This document shows, piece after piece, positions 1-5,957 of a DNA stretch of 10,490 nt. Both the position numbers and the translations under genes were made by a program. Each line of letters begins with the position of its first letter. The stretch's first letter is position 1. This stretch comes from an uncultured Christensenellaceae bacterium (GTDB taxonomy: Bacteria > Bacillota > Clostridia > Christensenellales > CAG-138): the NCBI GenBank assembly GCA_902475645.1, contig CABSAH010000047.1, positions 1 through 10,490 of the forward strand, given 5' to 3'. The notes under the pieces are model-generated. The model did not search any database. It was not told the origin of the DNA and saw nothing but the letters and a program-made list of their open reading frames with translations.

Positions 1-394
1 TGCAGTATTTGCCTTCGGACGTGCCGCTGTTGCGCTGATGATAAAGCAGAACGTCGTAGCCGCGCTGCATATATATGCGGGCGTATTTCAGCTCCGCCTC
101 GCGCCGCACCCAAAAGCCGTGCGCCAATACGCAAACCCTGTTCGTGGGCATGGCGGTTTTGTACCAGCAATAATCCAGCCGAACGCCGTCGGCTGCAATT
201 ATGCTGCCCTCCTCATCGGGCGCCATTGCCGCCATTTCCCCGGGGGCAAAGTTGCCGCGCTCTATTTCGGTATTCTCAACCTCCTCAAGAGAGGAGCGCT
301 TTGGCGTTATAACAAGCTTTACCAGCATCCACGATACCGAAAATATAAAGACGGCCACGGCAACGGCCGCTGTAAGCAATATCCATAACCACAT
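1..394 (-). CDS. Alpha/beta hydrolase, membrane-anchored, C-terminus off the window
   Basis: The first 131 codons are visible; the rest lies beyond the left edge. The start is the ATG at 394-392, preceded by AAAGGAGG at 403-410 with 8 nt spacing. Residues about 3-29 form one hydrophobic helix (signal anchor), followed by a charged linker. From about residue 64 a hydrolase core begins: a strand leading to AHGFW (residues 91-95), where the HG is typical of the oxyanion region, then YARIYMQRGYDVLLYHQRNSG, matching the 'RGYdVl.yD.RghG.S' block of YqkD-like serine hydrolases. The nucleophile Ser elbow and the catalytic His are not in the window, so activity cannot be judged. Substrate unknown. It lies 94 nt downstream of alr on the same strand but has its own possible promoter. 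The family call is fairly safe; esterase versus peptidase cannot be decided. Confidence 0.8.
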   Translation of the reverse strand, partial: MWLWILLTAAVAVAVFIFSVSWMLVKLVITPKRSSLEEVENTEIERGNFAPGEMAAMAPDEEGSIIAADGVRLDYCWYKTAMPTNRVCVLAHGFWVRREAELKYARIYMQRGYDVLLYHQRNSGTSEGKYC

Positions 395-402
395 TTCGCT
401 CG

Positions 403-410
403 CCTCCTTT
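403..410 (-). promoter_or_regulatory. Ribosome binding site deciding the start of the partial hydrolase gene
   Basis: On the minus strand this reads AAAGGAGG, 8 nt before the ATG at 394-392. It fixes the N-terminus of a gene whose end is not in the window. Confidence 0.75.
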
Positions 411-435
411 CGGCGCGGGGAGCGGTCATTCCCTT

Positions 436-464
436 ATTATATATAATATAAGCTTAAAGCGAAA
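436..464 (-). promoter_or_regulatory. Possible promoter for the hydrolase gene
   Basis: On the minus strand a perfect TATAAT lies at 441-436 within an AT-rich run. The hexamer 17 nt upstream (464-459, TTTCGC) is a poor -35 and overlaps the hairpin that follows alr. Inference only; readthrough from alr is an alternative. Confidence 0.35.
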
Positions 465-492
465 GGGGGTCGGAGCAAGCTTTCCGCTTTAA
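454..492 (-). terminator. Hairpin overlapping the alr stop codon, possible weak terminator
   Basis: TTAAAGCGAAAG (454-465) pairs with CTTTCCGCTTTAA (480-492) as a 12-bp stem with one bulged base and a 14-nt loop. The stem includes the alr stop codon (491-489). On the minus strand it is followed by an AT-rich stretch rather than a clean T-run, so termination would be weak. It may instead act as a 3'-end stabiliser. Confidence 0.4.
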
Positions 493-1625
493 TCCCCGTT
501 AACGTACACCCTCGGCACGCGGTTGGTAACAAGGCAGGTAAGCTCGTAATTTATGGTTCCAACCTTCTGCGCCGCATCCTCCCACGAAACGGAATTGCCG
601 CCGATGAGCGTAACCTCGTCGCCGCGCTTAACGTTATTCTTATCCACAAGCGCCATGCACATATCCATGCATATGCGGCCCGCCTGCGGGTAGCGCACGC
701 CGTTTATGGTAACGGTTGTATCGTTTGAAAGGCGGCGGGAATAGCCGTCCGCATAGCCTGCAAGTATAACGGCGGTAGTAAAGGGCTTATCCCCCCTGAA
801 CGTGCGGCCGTAGCTTACGGTTGCTCCGGCGGGGAAATCGCGCACCTGCGAAACGCGGCTTTTAAGCGTCATAACCGATTTCAGCGGGCCGTACTGGGGC
901 ATACTGTCCGGATACATACCGTAGAGCATAACGCCCTCGCGCACCATGTCTATCTGCGTTTCGGGATGATATAGTATGCTTGCGGAGTTGCTGGTGTGGC
1001 AGGTTTCGGGGCGCAGTCCCTTAGCGGTAAGGTAATCCATAACGGTTTTGTAGTTTGCAAGCTGCCATGCCGTGAATTCATCCTGAGATGGGGTATCGGC
1101 CACGCAGAAATGCGTATACATGCCCGTTACCTTAACGTTTGAAAGCTTGCTCATGCGCTCCGCGGCCTCGGCTGCATCCATGGCGGCGTCATGCCCCTGC
1201 GCAAAAAGCCCCGCGCGGCTCATGCCCGTATCCAGCTTTATGTGCCCCTTAACGGTTACTCCGGCGGCCTTTGCGGCCTCGTTCAGCTCAAGTGCGTGGC
1301 TTTCGTCCACAAGGGTTTGGGTTATGTCGTAATCGGCAATAATCTTCGCGTACTCATGGGAAGTATAGCCAAGTATAAGTATGGTTTTTGTTATGCCGCC
1401 GCGCCTAAGCTCCATTGCTTCGCTCAGGCAGGCGACCGCGAATGCATCCGCGCCGCACTTTTCAAGATAACGCCCGCAGCGCACCGCGCCGTGGCCGTAT
1501 GCATCGGCCTTTATAACGCACATTACCTTTTTGCCCGTGGCGCGCGCTATTTCATAATTATGCTTCAGCGCGGCCATGTCTATTTCCGCCCATGTTCGGG
1601 CGGTGGGAGAAAGCGATTCGTTCAT
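489..1625 (-). CDS. alr: Alanine racemase
   Basis: PLP-dependent interconversion of L- and D-alanine in the cytoplasm, supplying D-Ala for peptidoglycan. The length of 378 residues is normal for the family. The N-terminal TIM-barrel carries WAEID (12-16) and VIKADAYGHG with the PLP lysine K39. HIKLDTGMSRAG follows at 128-139 (carbamylated-Lys equivalent K130; R137). VREG supplies the pyridine-nitrogen arginine R229. The C-terminal beta domain has the second catalytic base Y272 in VSYG, then AGYADGY (289-295) and GRICMD (316-321). All key residues are present, so it should be active. There is no membrane domain, so it is not a VanT-type serine racemase. The start ATG has CGGAGG 6 nt upstream. 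It is transcribed alone or with the hydrolase, from a promoter at 1668-1696 containing a palindrome. Isoleucine is almost always ATA (14 of 17 by hand count). Confidence 0.96.
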   Translation of the reverse strand: MNESLSPTARTWAEIDMAALKHNYEIARATGKKVMCVIKADAYGHGAVRCGRYLEKCGADAFAVACLSEAMELRRGGITKTILILGYTSHEYAKIIADYDITQTLVDESHALELNEAAKAAGVTVKGHIKLDTGMSRAGLFAQGHDAAMDAAEAAERMSKLSNVKVTGMYTHFCVADTPSQDEFTAWQLANYKTVMDYLTAKGLRPETCHTSNSASILYHPETQIDMVREGVMLYGMYPDSMPQYGPLKSVMTLKSRVSQVRDFPAGATVSYGRTFRGDKPFTTAVILAGYADGYSRRLSNDTTVTINGVRYPQAGRICMDMCMALVDKNNVKRGDEVTLIGGNSVSWEDAAQKVGTINYELTCLVTNRVPRVYVNGD

Positions 1626-1667
1626 TTTATGCCTCCGAAAAATTGGGCATACGCCCTTGACCAGTAC

Positions 1668-1696
1668 AGTTTATTCCAATAAACCGCACCTGTCAA
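1668..1696 (-). promoter_or_regulatory. alr promoter (sigma-A type)
   Basis: On the minus strand a perfect -35 TTGACA (1696-1691), a 17-nt spacer and TAAACT (1673-1668, 4 of 6 matches to TATAAT). The predicted start near 1661 gives a leader of about 35 nt that holds the alr ribosome site (GGAGG, 1636-1632). This is the clearest promoter in the window. Confidence 0.7.
1669..1684. promoter_or_regulatory. Palindrome in the alr promoter, candidate operator
   Basis: GTTTATTCCAATAAAC has perfect 7-bp arms around a 2-nt centre. It covers most of the -10 and the adjoining spacer of the alr promoter, where a bound repressor would block RNA polymerase. The symmetry is seen directly; the function is inferred. 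Confidence 0.45.
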
Positions 1697-1933
1697 CCGA
1701 CGGAGCAGGTATTGTTCACGATTTGTTAATGCATAAAATGGATTTATTGTGTTACCATTGCCATATATAGCAAAAACATCACCCGTGCTTTTGCGGTATG
1801 CTTTAATTAAAGGATAAACGAATGGGATTTGGCACGGTGTGGGGGAAGAACGGTGTGCAAGAGCCGCCGCGGAAGAAACGTAAAATATGGGCGGGCTTAT
1901 TATGAACGGAAGCAAAATTATTTGAAAAAGCCA
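1697..1933. other. Non-coding spacer between alr and the MerR gene
   Basis: The gene-free stretch between alr and the MerR gene is 1626-1983. Its ends hold the alr promoter and the merR promoter. The 237 nt between them hold no open frame with a ribosome site, no tRNA-like fold and no repeat that I can recognise. Frames open on the minus strand here lack ribosome sites and run across the alr promoter. The left half is AT-rich (for example around 1725-1770), the right half G-rich. Confidence 0.6.
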
Positions 1934-1964
1934 TTGACCGGAGCCTTGGGGGATAGCTTATCCT
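1934..1964 (+). promoter_or_regulatory. MerR-type promoter of the regulator gene
   Basis: TTGACC (1934-1939) and TATCCT (1959-1964) are separated by 19 bp. This long spacer is characteristic of promoters that MerR-family proteins remodel, so autoregulation by the gene just downstream is likely. GGATA-N3-TATCC (1951-1963) is a perfect short dyad overlapping the -10. The predicted start near 1971 would put the ribosome site at the very 5' end of the transcript. Confidence 0.5.
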
Positions 1965-1970
1965 ATGCAT

Positions 1971-1978
1971 GGAGGTGA
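1971..1978 (+). promoter_or_regulatory. Ribosome binding site setting the MerR start
   Basis: GGAGGTGA lies 5 nt before the ATG at 1984. An in-frame ATG at 1969 directly abuts this site and has nothing suitable upstream, so 1984 is the better start. Confidence 0.8.
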
Positions 1979-1983
1979 GTACA

Positions 1984-2841
1984 ATGCTAATAAATGAAGT
2001 ATGTAAGGAATGTAACCTGACCAAAAAGGCGGTTGAGTATTACACCGAACAAGGCTTAATCCGTCCTGATATAGCGGAGAACGGATATAGACGGTTCTCG
2101 GATACGGATGTTTTGAAGCTCAGAAGAATTGCCGTTTTGCGCGGGCTTGGTTTTTCTGTGCCGGAAATACGCACAAGTCTTGATGATGATAGCCGTGCAG
2201 CGATTTACGATATTCTAAACAGAAAAGAGTTTGAAATTGTTGATCTGCAAACCAAGCAGGCATTGATAAAGCAGCTTGCAAACGGCGGCGATTGGGAGCG
2301 TATTGAAAGGCAGATAGAAGCACTCCAAGGCAAGAAATCCATATTAAGCCGCATACTTGATAAGTTTCCGGGCTTCTATGGTAAATTCGCCTGTCTGCAT
2401 TTTGCTCCGTTTTTGGGCGAAGCAATTGCAACGGAAGAACAGCGGGATGCGTTTGAAACGATTATACGTTATTTAGATGGCATTACGATGACCATTCCCG
2501 ATGATGTGCGGGAATATATTGATGAGGCTACAAGAAATACCGACGCCGCCGTGTCGCAAAACGCGTCCGCAGCGCTTGCGGCAGCTATGGCAGACCCGGA
2601 GCGGTATATCCGCGACAACAGGGAGATGCTCGATCGATATAGAGCGATTGCGGAATCGGAGGAATACAAGGCATCTCCCGCTTATCGCTTGCAGGAATGC
2701 TTGGAGCAGTTTCAAAGGGAAAGCGGCTACAACGATGTTTTTATTCCCGAAATGCAAAGGCTTAGCCCCACTTACGGCGAATACTACAAAGCCCTGCAAG
2801 CGGCAAACGAGGTTTTCTTACGGCATTTTCAACAGGAGTGA
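1984..2841 (+). CDS. MerR-family transcriptional regulator
   Basis: 285 residues from the ATG at 1984. Residues 1-70 are a clear MerR winged helix-turn-helix: KKAVEYYTEQGLIRP (14-28), ENGYRRFSDTDVLKLRRI (32-49), LRGLGFSVPEI (52-62). A helical linker (about 70-115) is probably the dimerisation coiled coil. The C-terminal part (about 120-285) is acidic and helical and I do not recognise it as TipAS, BmrR/GyrI or a metal-binding domain. No cysteine cluster like that of metal sensors is visible, so an organic ligand is more likely, but that is inference. It is probably autoregulated from a 19-bp-spacer promoter and co-transcribed with the exported-protein gene 62 nt downstream. Isoleucine codons are ATT 12, ATA 8, ATC 2 by hand count, unlike ATA-dominated neighbours, suggesting recent acquisition. 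It is also on the opposite strand to its flanks. Confidence 0.92.
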   Translation: MLINEVCKECNLTKKAVEYYTEQGLIRPDIAENGYRRFSDTDVLKLRRIAVLRGLGFSVPEIRTSLDDDSRAAIYDILNRKEFEIVDLQTKQALIKQLANGGDWERIERQIEALQGKKSILSRILDKFPGFYGKFACLHFAPFLGEAIATEEQRDAFETIIRYLDGITMTIPDDVREYIDEATRNTDAAVSQNASAALAAAMADPERYIRDNREMLDRYRAIAESEEYKASPAYRLQECLEQFQRESGYNDVFIPEMQRLSPTYGEYYKALQAANEVFLRHFQQE

Positions 2842-2891
2842 TGTTAAAGGGGGAACGACAGATAAGAGCCCTAAGCAACAGCGATACGAGT

Positions 2892-2898
2892 AAGGAGG
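2892..2898 (+). promoter_or_regulatory. Ribosome binding site setting the start of the exported protein
   Basis: AAGGAGG lies 5 nt before the ATG at 2904. It overrides in-frame GTG and ATG codons at 2838 and 2841, which overlap the merR stop and would add an unlikely 22-residue hydrophilic prefix before the membrane helix. Confidence 0.8.
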
Positions 2899-2903
2899 AA
2901 GCC

Positions 2904-3368
2904 ATGCGCAAAAAAGTAAAAAGGACGCTATGCCTTATACCGATATTGCTCATAGCCGCGCTTGCTATAACCTATGCGGCAATTAGGCATAACGCGCGAA
3001 GCCCGCAGGAGCTAATAAAGTCCAAATGGGGGATAGCGCTTCCCCAAAGCTGCGTGCAGGTATATTGCGCAATAGGCGACATCGGCATTGACGGGCGCGG
3101 CCCTAAATACAGGGTGTTTGAATGCGGCGACAGCGAGGATATGAAGAAGCTGCTGCAATGGCGGAGCATAAGCGTTAAAACATACGATAATGCCAATATT
3201 TATCCGGTTCTGCACGGCCTTGAAACGGATAAAAAGGAAATTGACGGCGAATACCTTATACCCTTGGGCGAGTATATGTGCTTTAGGCAAACAAAAGGCG
3301 AATCGGGCATAGTGCTGCTGTATGGCGAAGAACAGGGCCGGCTGTATGTATTTGAAACGGTTATATAA
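2904..3368 (+). CDS. Small membrane-anchored or exported protein of unknown function
   Basis: 154 residues. The N-terminus is a basic stretch (MRKKVKR) and one hydrophobic helix (about 8-27), with no lipobox cysteine, so it is a signal anchor or a signal peptide with an unclear cleavage site. The remaining 125 or so residues would lie outside the membrane and look like a compact mixed alpha/beta domain. It begins SPQELIKSKWGIALP, followed by GDIGIDGRGPKYRVFEC and an ending rich in beta strands (GIVLLYGEEQGRLYVFETVI). This resembles small exported proteins common in gut Firmicutes, but I know no established function. It is 62 nt downstream of the MerR gene on the same strand and probably regulated by it. 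Codon use is ATA-rich like the chromosome, unlike merR. Followed by a hairpin at 3373-3392. Confidence 0.75.
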   Translation: MRKKVKRTLCLIPILLIAALAITYAAIRHNARSPQELIKSKWGIALPQSCVQVYCAIGDIGIDGRGPKYRVFECGDSEDMKKLLQWRSISVKTYDNANIYPVLHGLETDKKEIDGEYLIPLGEYMCFRQTKGESGIVLLYGEEQGRLYVFETVI

Positions 3369-3372
3369 AAAT

Positions 3373-3392
3373 AAGCGGCGAAAAAGCCGCTT
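3373..3392. terminator. Bidirectional intrinsic terminator
   Basis: AAGCGGC-GAAAAA-GCCGCTT is a perfect 7-bp stem with a 6-nt loop between two convergent genes. On the minus strand it is followed by ATTTTTATATAA, a good T-tract, so it best serves the DUF378 gene. On the plus strand only three T follow, giving weaker termination of the exported-protein gene. Confidence 0.7.
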
Positions 3393-3418
3393 TGCTGATA
3401 TGCTGATAGGGGAAAGCC

Positions 3419-3625
3419 TTACTCCCCGTCATGCCTGCGCCCGTCGCGCCGGCACAGCAGCGCAACGCCCCATATGCCCGCAAGGCCGACAAGCGTATAT
3501 ATGATGCGCGCCACGACCGATGCGCTGCTGCCGCATATCGCCGCCACAAGGTCAAAGCGGAATATGCCCACCAAGCCCCAGTTTATTGCGCCGATTATCA
3601 TAAGTATCAACGATATCGTATCCAT
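3419..3625 (-). CDS. DUF378 family small membrane protein
   Basis: 68 residues with two membrane helices (about 4-30 and 41-57) and a charged, arginine-rich cytoplasmic tail. The pattern IGAINWGLVGIFRFDLVAAICG (11-32), then RIIYTLVGLAGIW (40-52), is that of DUF378 (YuzA-like) proteins, and the length is usual for them. Function is unknown in the family. AAGGAGTG lies upstream of the ATG at 3625. It is 99 nt downstream of the last gene of the eight-gene run, so it may be its own unit, though I see no convincing promoter. Transcription would end at the hairpin 3373-3392. Confidence 0.85.
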   Translation of the reverse strand: MDTISLILMIIGAINWGLVGIFRFDLVAAICGSSASVVARIIYTLVGLAGIWGVALLCRRDGRRHDGE

Positions 3626-3724
3626 AAAAACACTCCTTCTTTTTTGTTTTCTGCCGTTAGCTTTTGCATAAAGCGGCGGGCATATTAAAGTAAAAGCGTT
3701 CCATGGAAAAAATTACGGGCAATG

Positions 3725-3994
3725 CTATTTTTTCTTCTTTTCCGGAAAAAGCTGAATCGTCAGCTTGTCAAAATCCACGCTTTCCATAAAATCACCTGGC
3801 AAAAACGTTGTGTGGCGAAACGTGTTAAGCTCGTTTAAGTGCTTTTTAAGCAGCACGGGCCGCGAAAGGTCAAGCTCGCGGCAAATATCGCCAAGCACCG
3901 CGTTCCATTCATCCTCGCTGTGCGCAGGCGGAAAGTCCGCTACGTTTTCCTTTATTATCCTGTCCATATCCCGCGTTGCGGCCCAAATTCTCAT
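3725..3994 (-). CDS. Small conserved-looking protein of unknown function, coupled to the EFR1 gene
   Basis: 89 residues, soluble, with no signal or membrane helix and no cysteine. It starts MRIWAATRDMDRIIKENV and has a helical middle (SEDEWNAVLGDICRELDLSR has one Cys, near residue 38). It continues with LLKKHLNELNTFRHTTFLPGDF, then ESVDFDKLTIQLF, and ends in four lysines. The ordered hydrophobic pattern and FLP.DF..SVDFD motif look like a real folded protein family rather than a chance frame. The start is 3 nt after the stop of the EFR1 gene, with GGGAG inside that gene's end, so translation is coupled. This suggests a partner or accessory role for EFR1, but that is inference. No function assigned. 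Confidence 0.75.
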   Translation of the reverse strand: MRIWAATRDMDRIIKENVADFPPAHSEDEWNAVLGDICRELDLSRPVLLKKHLNELNTFRHTTFLPGDFMESVDFDKLTIQLFPEKKKK

Positions 3995-3997
3995 ATG

Positions 3998-4801
3998 TTA
4001 TTCTCCCAAAGCGTTTTCAAGCATTTTAACGTGCGAAAGGAAGTCCGCATCCGTAAAGCGCCTTGCGTGCGCGGGGCAAGTCCTTATGCAGGCTTGGCAC
4101 TTTATGCATATGCCGCCCGTTTCCGTGGGCGCGGCTTTATCTATGCTCCCCATGGGGCAAACGGCGGCGCATTTGCCGCAGCGCGTGCAGAGCAGGGGGT
4201 CAACCGCGGGCTTTGCCTTCAAAAAGCGTGCGGGCGTGCCGTCCTCCCTTAGCGGGGTATAATACGGCGCAAGCGGCGTAGCCGCATCAAACGGAACAGG
4301 GGAGTCGAACCCCTGCGCAATGCGCCGCGCCGTATCCGCGCCGAATGTGCTAAGCTCGGCAAGCTCCGCTTCGTTCGGCATACCCGCCGCTATTTTATGC
4401 GAAAATGCGTGTTCGCACACAACGCTTTTAGCGGCAACGGGCAAAAAGCCGTTCCCCGCCGCAATCAGCATAAGCTCCCGCAATGCGTCGCCCGCGCTGC
4501 GCCCGCCGTAGGTGCATAGGGCGATAAGATTGGTGCTTCCGCCGCCGAAAATGCAGCGCGCAATATCCGGCGCTATTTTGTTCGGCAGCCTGCCCGCGTA
4601 TACGGGCATGCCCAGCACCACCGTGTCGTCGTTGCCGAAGCGGTATTCGGCGCCGCGCGCATCGGGCGGCGTTAAATCAATTTCATATACCTTGGCGTCA
4701 AGTCCTTCTTTAAGCCCGTATGCAACGGCGCGCGCGGCAAGGGCAGTGCCTCCCGTGGGGCTGAAGCATACCGAATATATTTTGCGCCCGTCGCGGCTCA
4801 T
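3998..4801 (-). CDS. EFR1-type flavodoxin / 2x[4Fe-4S] ferredoxin protein
   Basis: 267 residues, a likely cytoplasmic electron carrier. The N-terminal flavodoxin-like domain has the FMN phosphate loop FSPTGGT (13-19), GMPVYAGRLP (64-73) and CTYGGR (96-101). The C-terminal domain has two complete 4Fe-4S sites: C205-x2-C208-x2-C211-x3-C215-P and C232-x2-C235-x2-C238-x3-C242-P. This order and length fit the EFR1 family, common in Clostridia; physiological partners are unknown. I chose the ATG at 4801, which overlaps the stop of the upstream TSCPD gene as ATGA; a longer in-frame ATG at 4873 would add 24 non-conserved residues inside that gene. Followed 3 nt later by a small unknown gene. Confidence 0.9.
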   Translation of the reverse strand: MSRDGRKIYSVCFSPTGGTALAARAVAYGLKEGLDAKVYEIDLTPPDARGAEYRFGNDDTVVLGMPVYAGRLPNKIAPDIARCIFGGGSTNLIALCTYGGRSAGDALRELMLIAAGNGFLPVAAKSVVCEHAFSHKIAAGMPNEAELAELSTFGADTARRIAQGFDSPVPFDAATPLAPYYTPLREDGTPARFLKAKPAVDPLLCTRCGKCAAVCPMGSIDKAAPTETGGICIKCQACIRTCPAHARRFTDADFLSHVKMLENALGE

Positions 4802-5052
4802 TTTGCCTCGGCAAGCACCTGCTTGAGGTTGCGCGCAAGCTGATCGGAGCAGGATGTGTTCCTTTCGCCGCAATGTATGCCGTCCAGCCTCTGTATTACC
4901 TCGTCAACCGTCATGCCCTCCGCAAGCGCCCCGAGCGCCTTTAGATTGCCGTTGCAGCCGCCAAGATAGCGGATATTGTGTACGCGGCCATCCTCAATGT
5001 CCAGGTCTATTTTCCTTGAACATACTCCGTGGGGATAAAATGTGTAATGCAT
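4798..5052 (-). CDS. TSCPD domain protein (TIGR03905-like)
   Basis: 84 residues starting MHYTFYPHGVCS. This is the single-domain version of the TSCPD fold, which also occurs at the C-terminus of some ribonucleotide reductases. Family landmarks are PHGVCS (8-12), GGCNGNLKAL (31-40), GMTVDEVI (46-53) and HCGERNTSC (60-68). The four conserved cysteines 11, 33, 61 and 68 could bind metal. The naming motif is TSCSD (66-70) rather than TSCPD. The biochemical role is unknown. I chose the start at 5052 because it matches the family N-terminus and has AGGAG upstream; an ATG at 5100 would add 16 residues and overlap the methyltransferase gene. Its stop overlaps the EFR1 start by 4 nt. Confidence 0.88.
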   Translation of the reverse strand: MHYTFYPHGVCSRKIDLDIEDGRVHNIRYLGGCNGNLKALGALAEGMTVDEVIQRLDGIHCGERNTSCSDQLARNLKQVLAEAK

Positions 5053-5087
5053 TGTTGTTCTTTCTCCTGTCGGTTTTATTAAAAAAT

Positions 5088-5945
5088 TTATTTTGTCCAT
5101 CTTCCGCTTGCGCCGCAGGGAAGTATAAGCCCCTCCGAGCCGCGCGTTATGGGCAGGCCCACCTCGCCAGCCTCTATATGCCCGCGGCCTATCGCAACCT
5201 TAAGCGCGTTTGCAAGCACCGTGGGCGCAAGGCCGGTTGTATATGAATTGATAAGGAAGAACAGCGCGTTGTTATCCAGCAGCTTAACGCATTCCTTCAG
5301 CAGGGGATACAGCCCTTCCTCGATTTTCCACATCTCCCCGTTAGGCCCGCGGCCGTAGCTTGGCGGATCCATAAGTATGCCGTGGTATGTTCTGCCGCGG
5401 CGCTGCTCGCGCAGCACAAACTTCATAACGTCGTCCACAATGAAGCGCACCGGCTTATCCGCAAGGCCGCTTTGGTTAAGGTTATCCTTTGCCCATGCAA
5501 CCATGCCCTTGGCCGCGTCAACGTGAACCACCTCCGCGCCCGCGCTTGCCAATGCGCACGTTGCGCCGCCCGTATATGCAAACAAATTCAGCACCCTCGG
5601 CTTTTCGCTAAGCTTCGCGTTTCTTATTATGTCCTGCATCCATGCCCAGTTTACCGCCTGTTCGGGGAAAAGGCCGGTGTGCTTAAAGCCCGTGGGCCGC
5701 ACAAGGAACGTAAGCTCCCGCCAGCGTATGGTCCATGCTTCGGCAAGGGAAGCGTTGTATTCCCAATGCCCGCCGCCGGAGGAGGAGCGGATATAATGCG
5801 CATCCGGCCTTGCGTTGCCGCGTCCCATGGGCCAAACGGCCTGCGGATCGGGTCTTAGCAGCGTAACATCGCCCCAGCGCTCCAGCTTTTCGCCGCCGCC
5901 CGCGTCAATTATTTCGTAATCAAGCCAACTGTCGGCAAGATACAT
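5088..5945 (-). CDS. Class I SAM-dependent methyltransferase, RlmI/RlmK-like (COG1092)
   Basis: 285 residues, probably transferring methyl from SAM to an rRNA base, by family analogy. Residues 1-115 are an N-terminal domain with GFKHTGLFPEQAVNW (86-100), the block before the core in RlmI-like enzymes. The Rossmann core has motif I VLNLFAYTGGATCALA (118-133), VVHVDAAKG (139-147), DD at 171-172 and catalytic-region DPPSYGRG (193-200). It is shorter than E. coli RlmI (about 396 residues) and lacks an N-terminal PUA domain, as is usual for this subgroup. The substrate cannot be read from the sequence. The start ATG has GAGGAGG about 7 nt upstream and follows the cvpA-like stop by 12 nt. Its gene neighbours are unrelated in function, so it is probably an operon passenger. 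Confidence 0.88.
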   Translation of the reverse strand: MYLADSWLDYEIIDAGGGEKLERWGDVTLLRPDPQAVWPMGRGNARPDAHYIRSSSGGGHWEYNASLAEAWTIRWRELTFLVRPTGFKHTGLFPEQAVNWAWMQDIIRNAKLSEKPRVLNLFAYTGGATCALASAGAEVVHVDAAKGMVAWAKDNLNQSGLADKPVRFIVDDVMKFVLREQRRGRTYHGILMDPPSYGRGPNGEMWKIEEGLYPLLKECVKLLDNNALFFLINSYTTGLAPTVLANALKVAIGRGHIEAGEVGLPITRGSEGLILPCGASGRWTK

Positions 5946-5957
5946 GGTATAACCTCC

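Noticed and set aside
1734..1748. ATAAA-N5-TTTAT inverted repeat in the alr-merR spacer
   Set aside because: AT-only arms of 5 bp in an AT-rich stretch are expected by chance and do not line up with a promoter.
1622..1915. Minus-strand frame of 97 codons upstream of alr
   Set aside because: It covers the alr promoter and ribosome site and ends inside the alr start region; composition is not protein-like.
3699..3708. TTCCATGGAA perfect 10-bp palindrome
   Set aside because: Short, lies in a 99-nt spacer downstream of a gene without a clear promoter beside it; probably chance.
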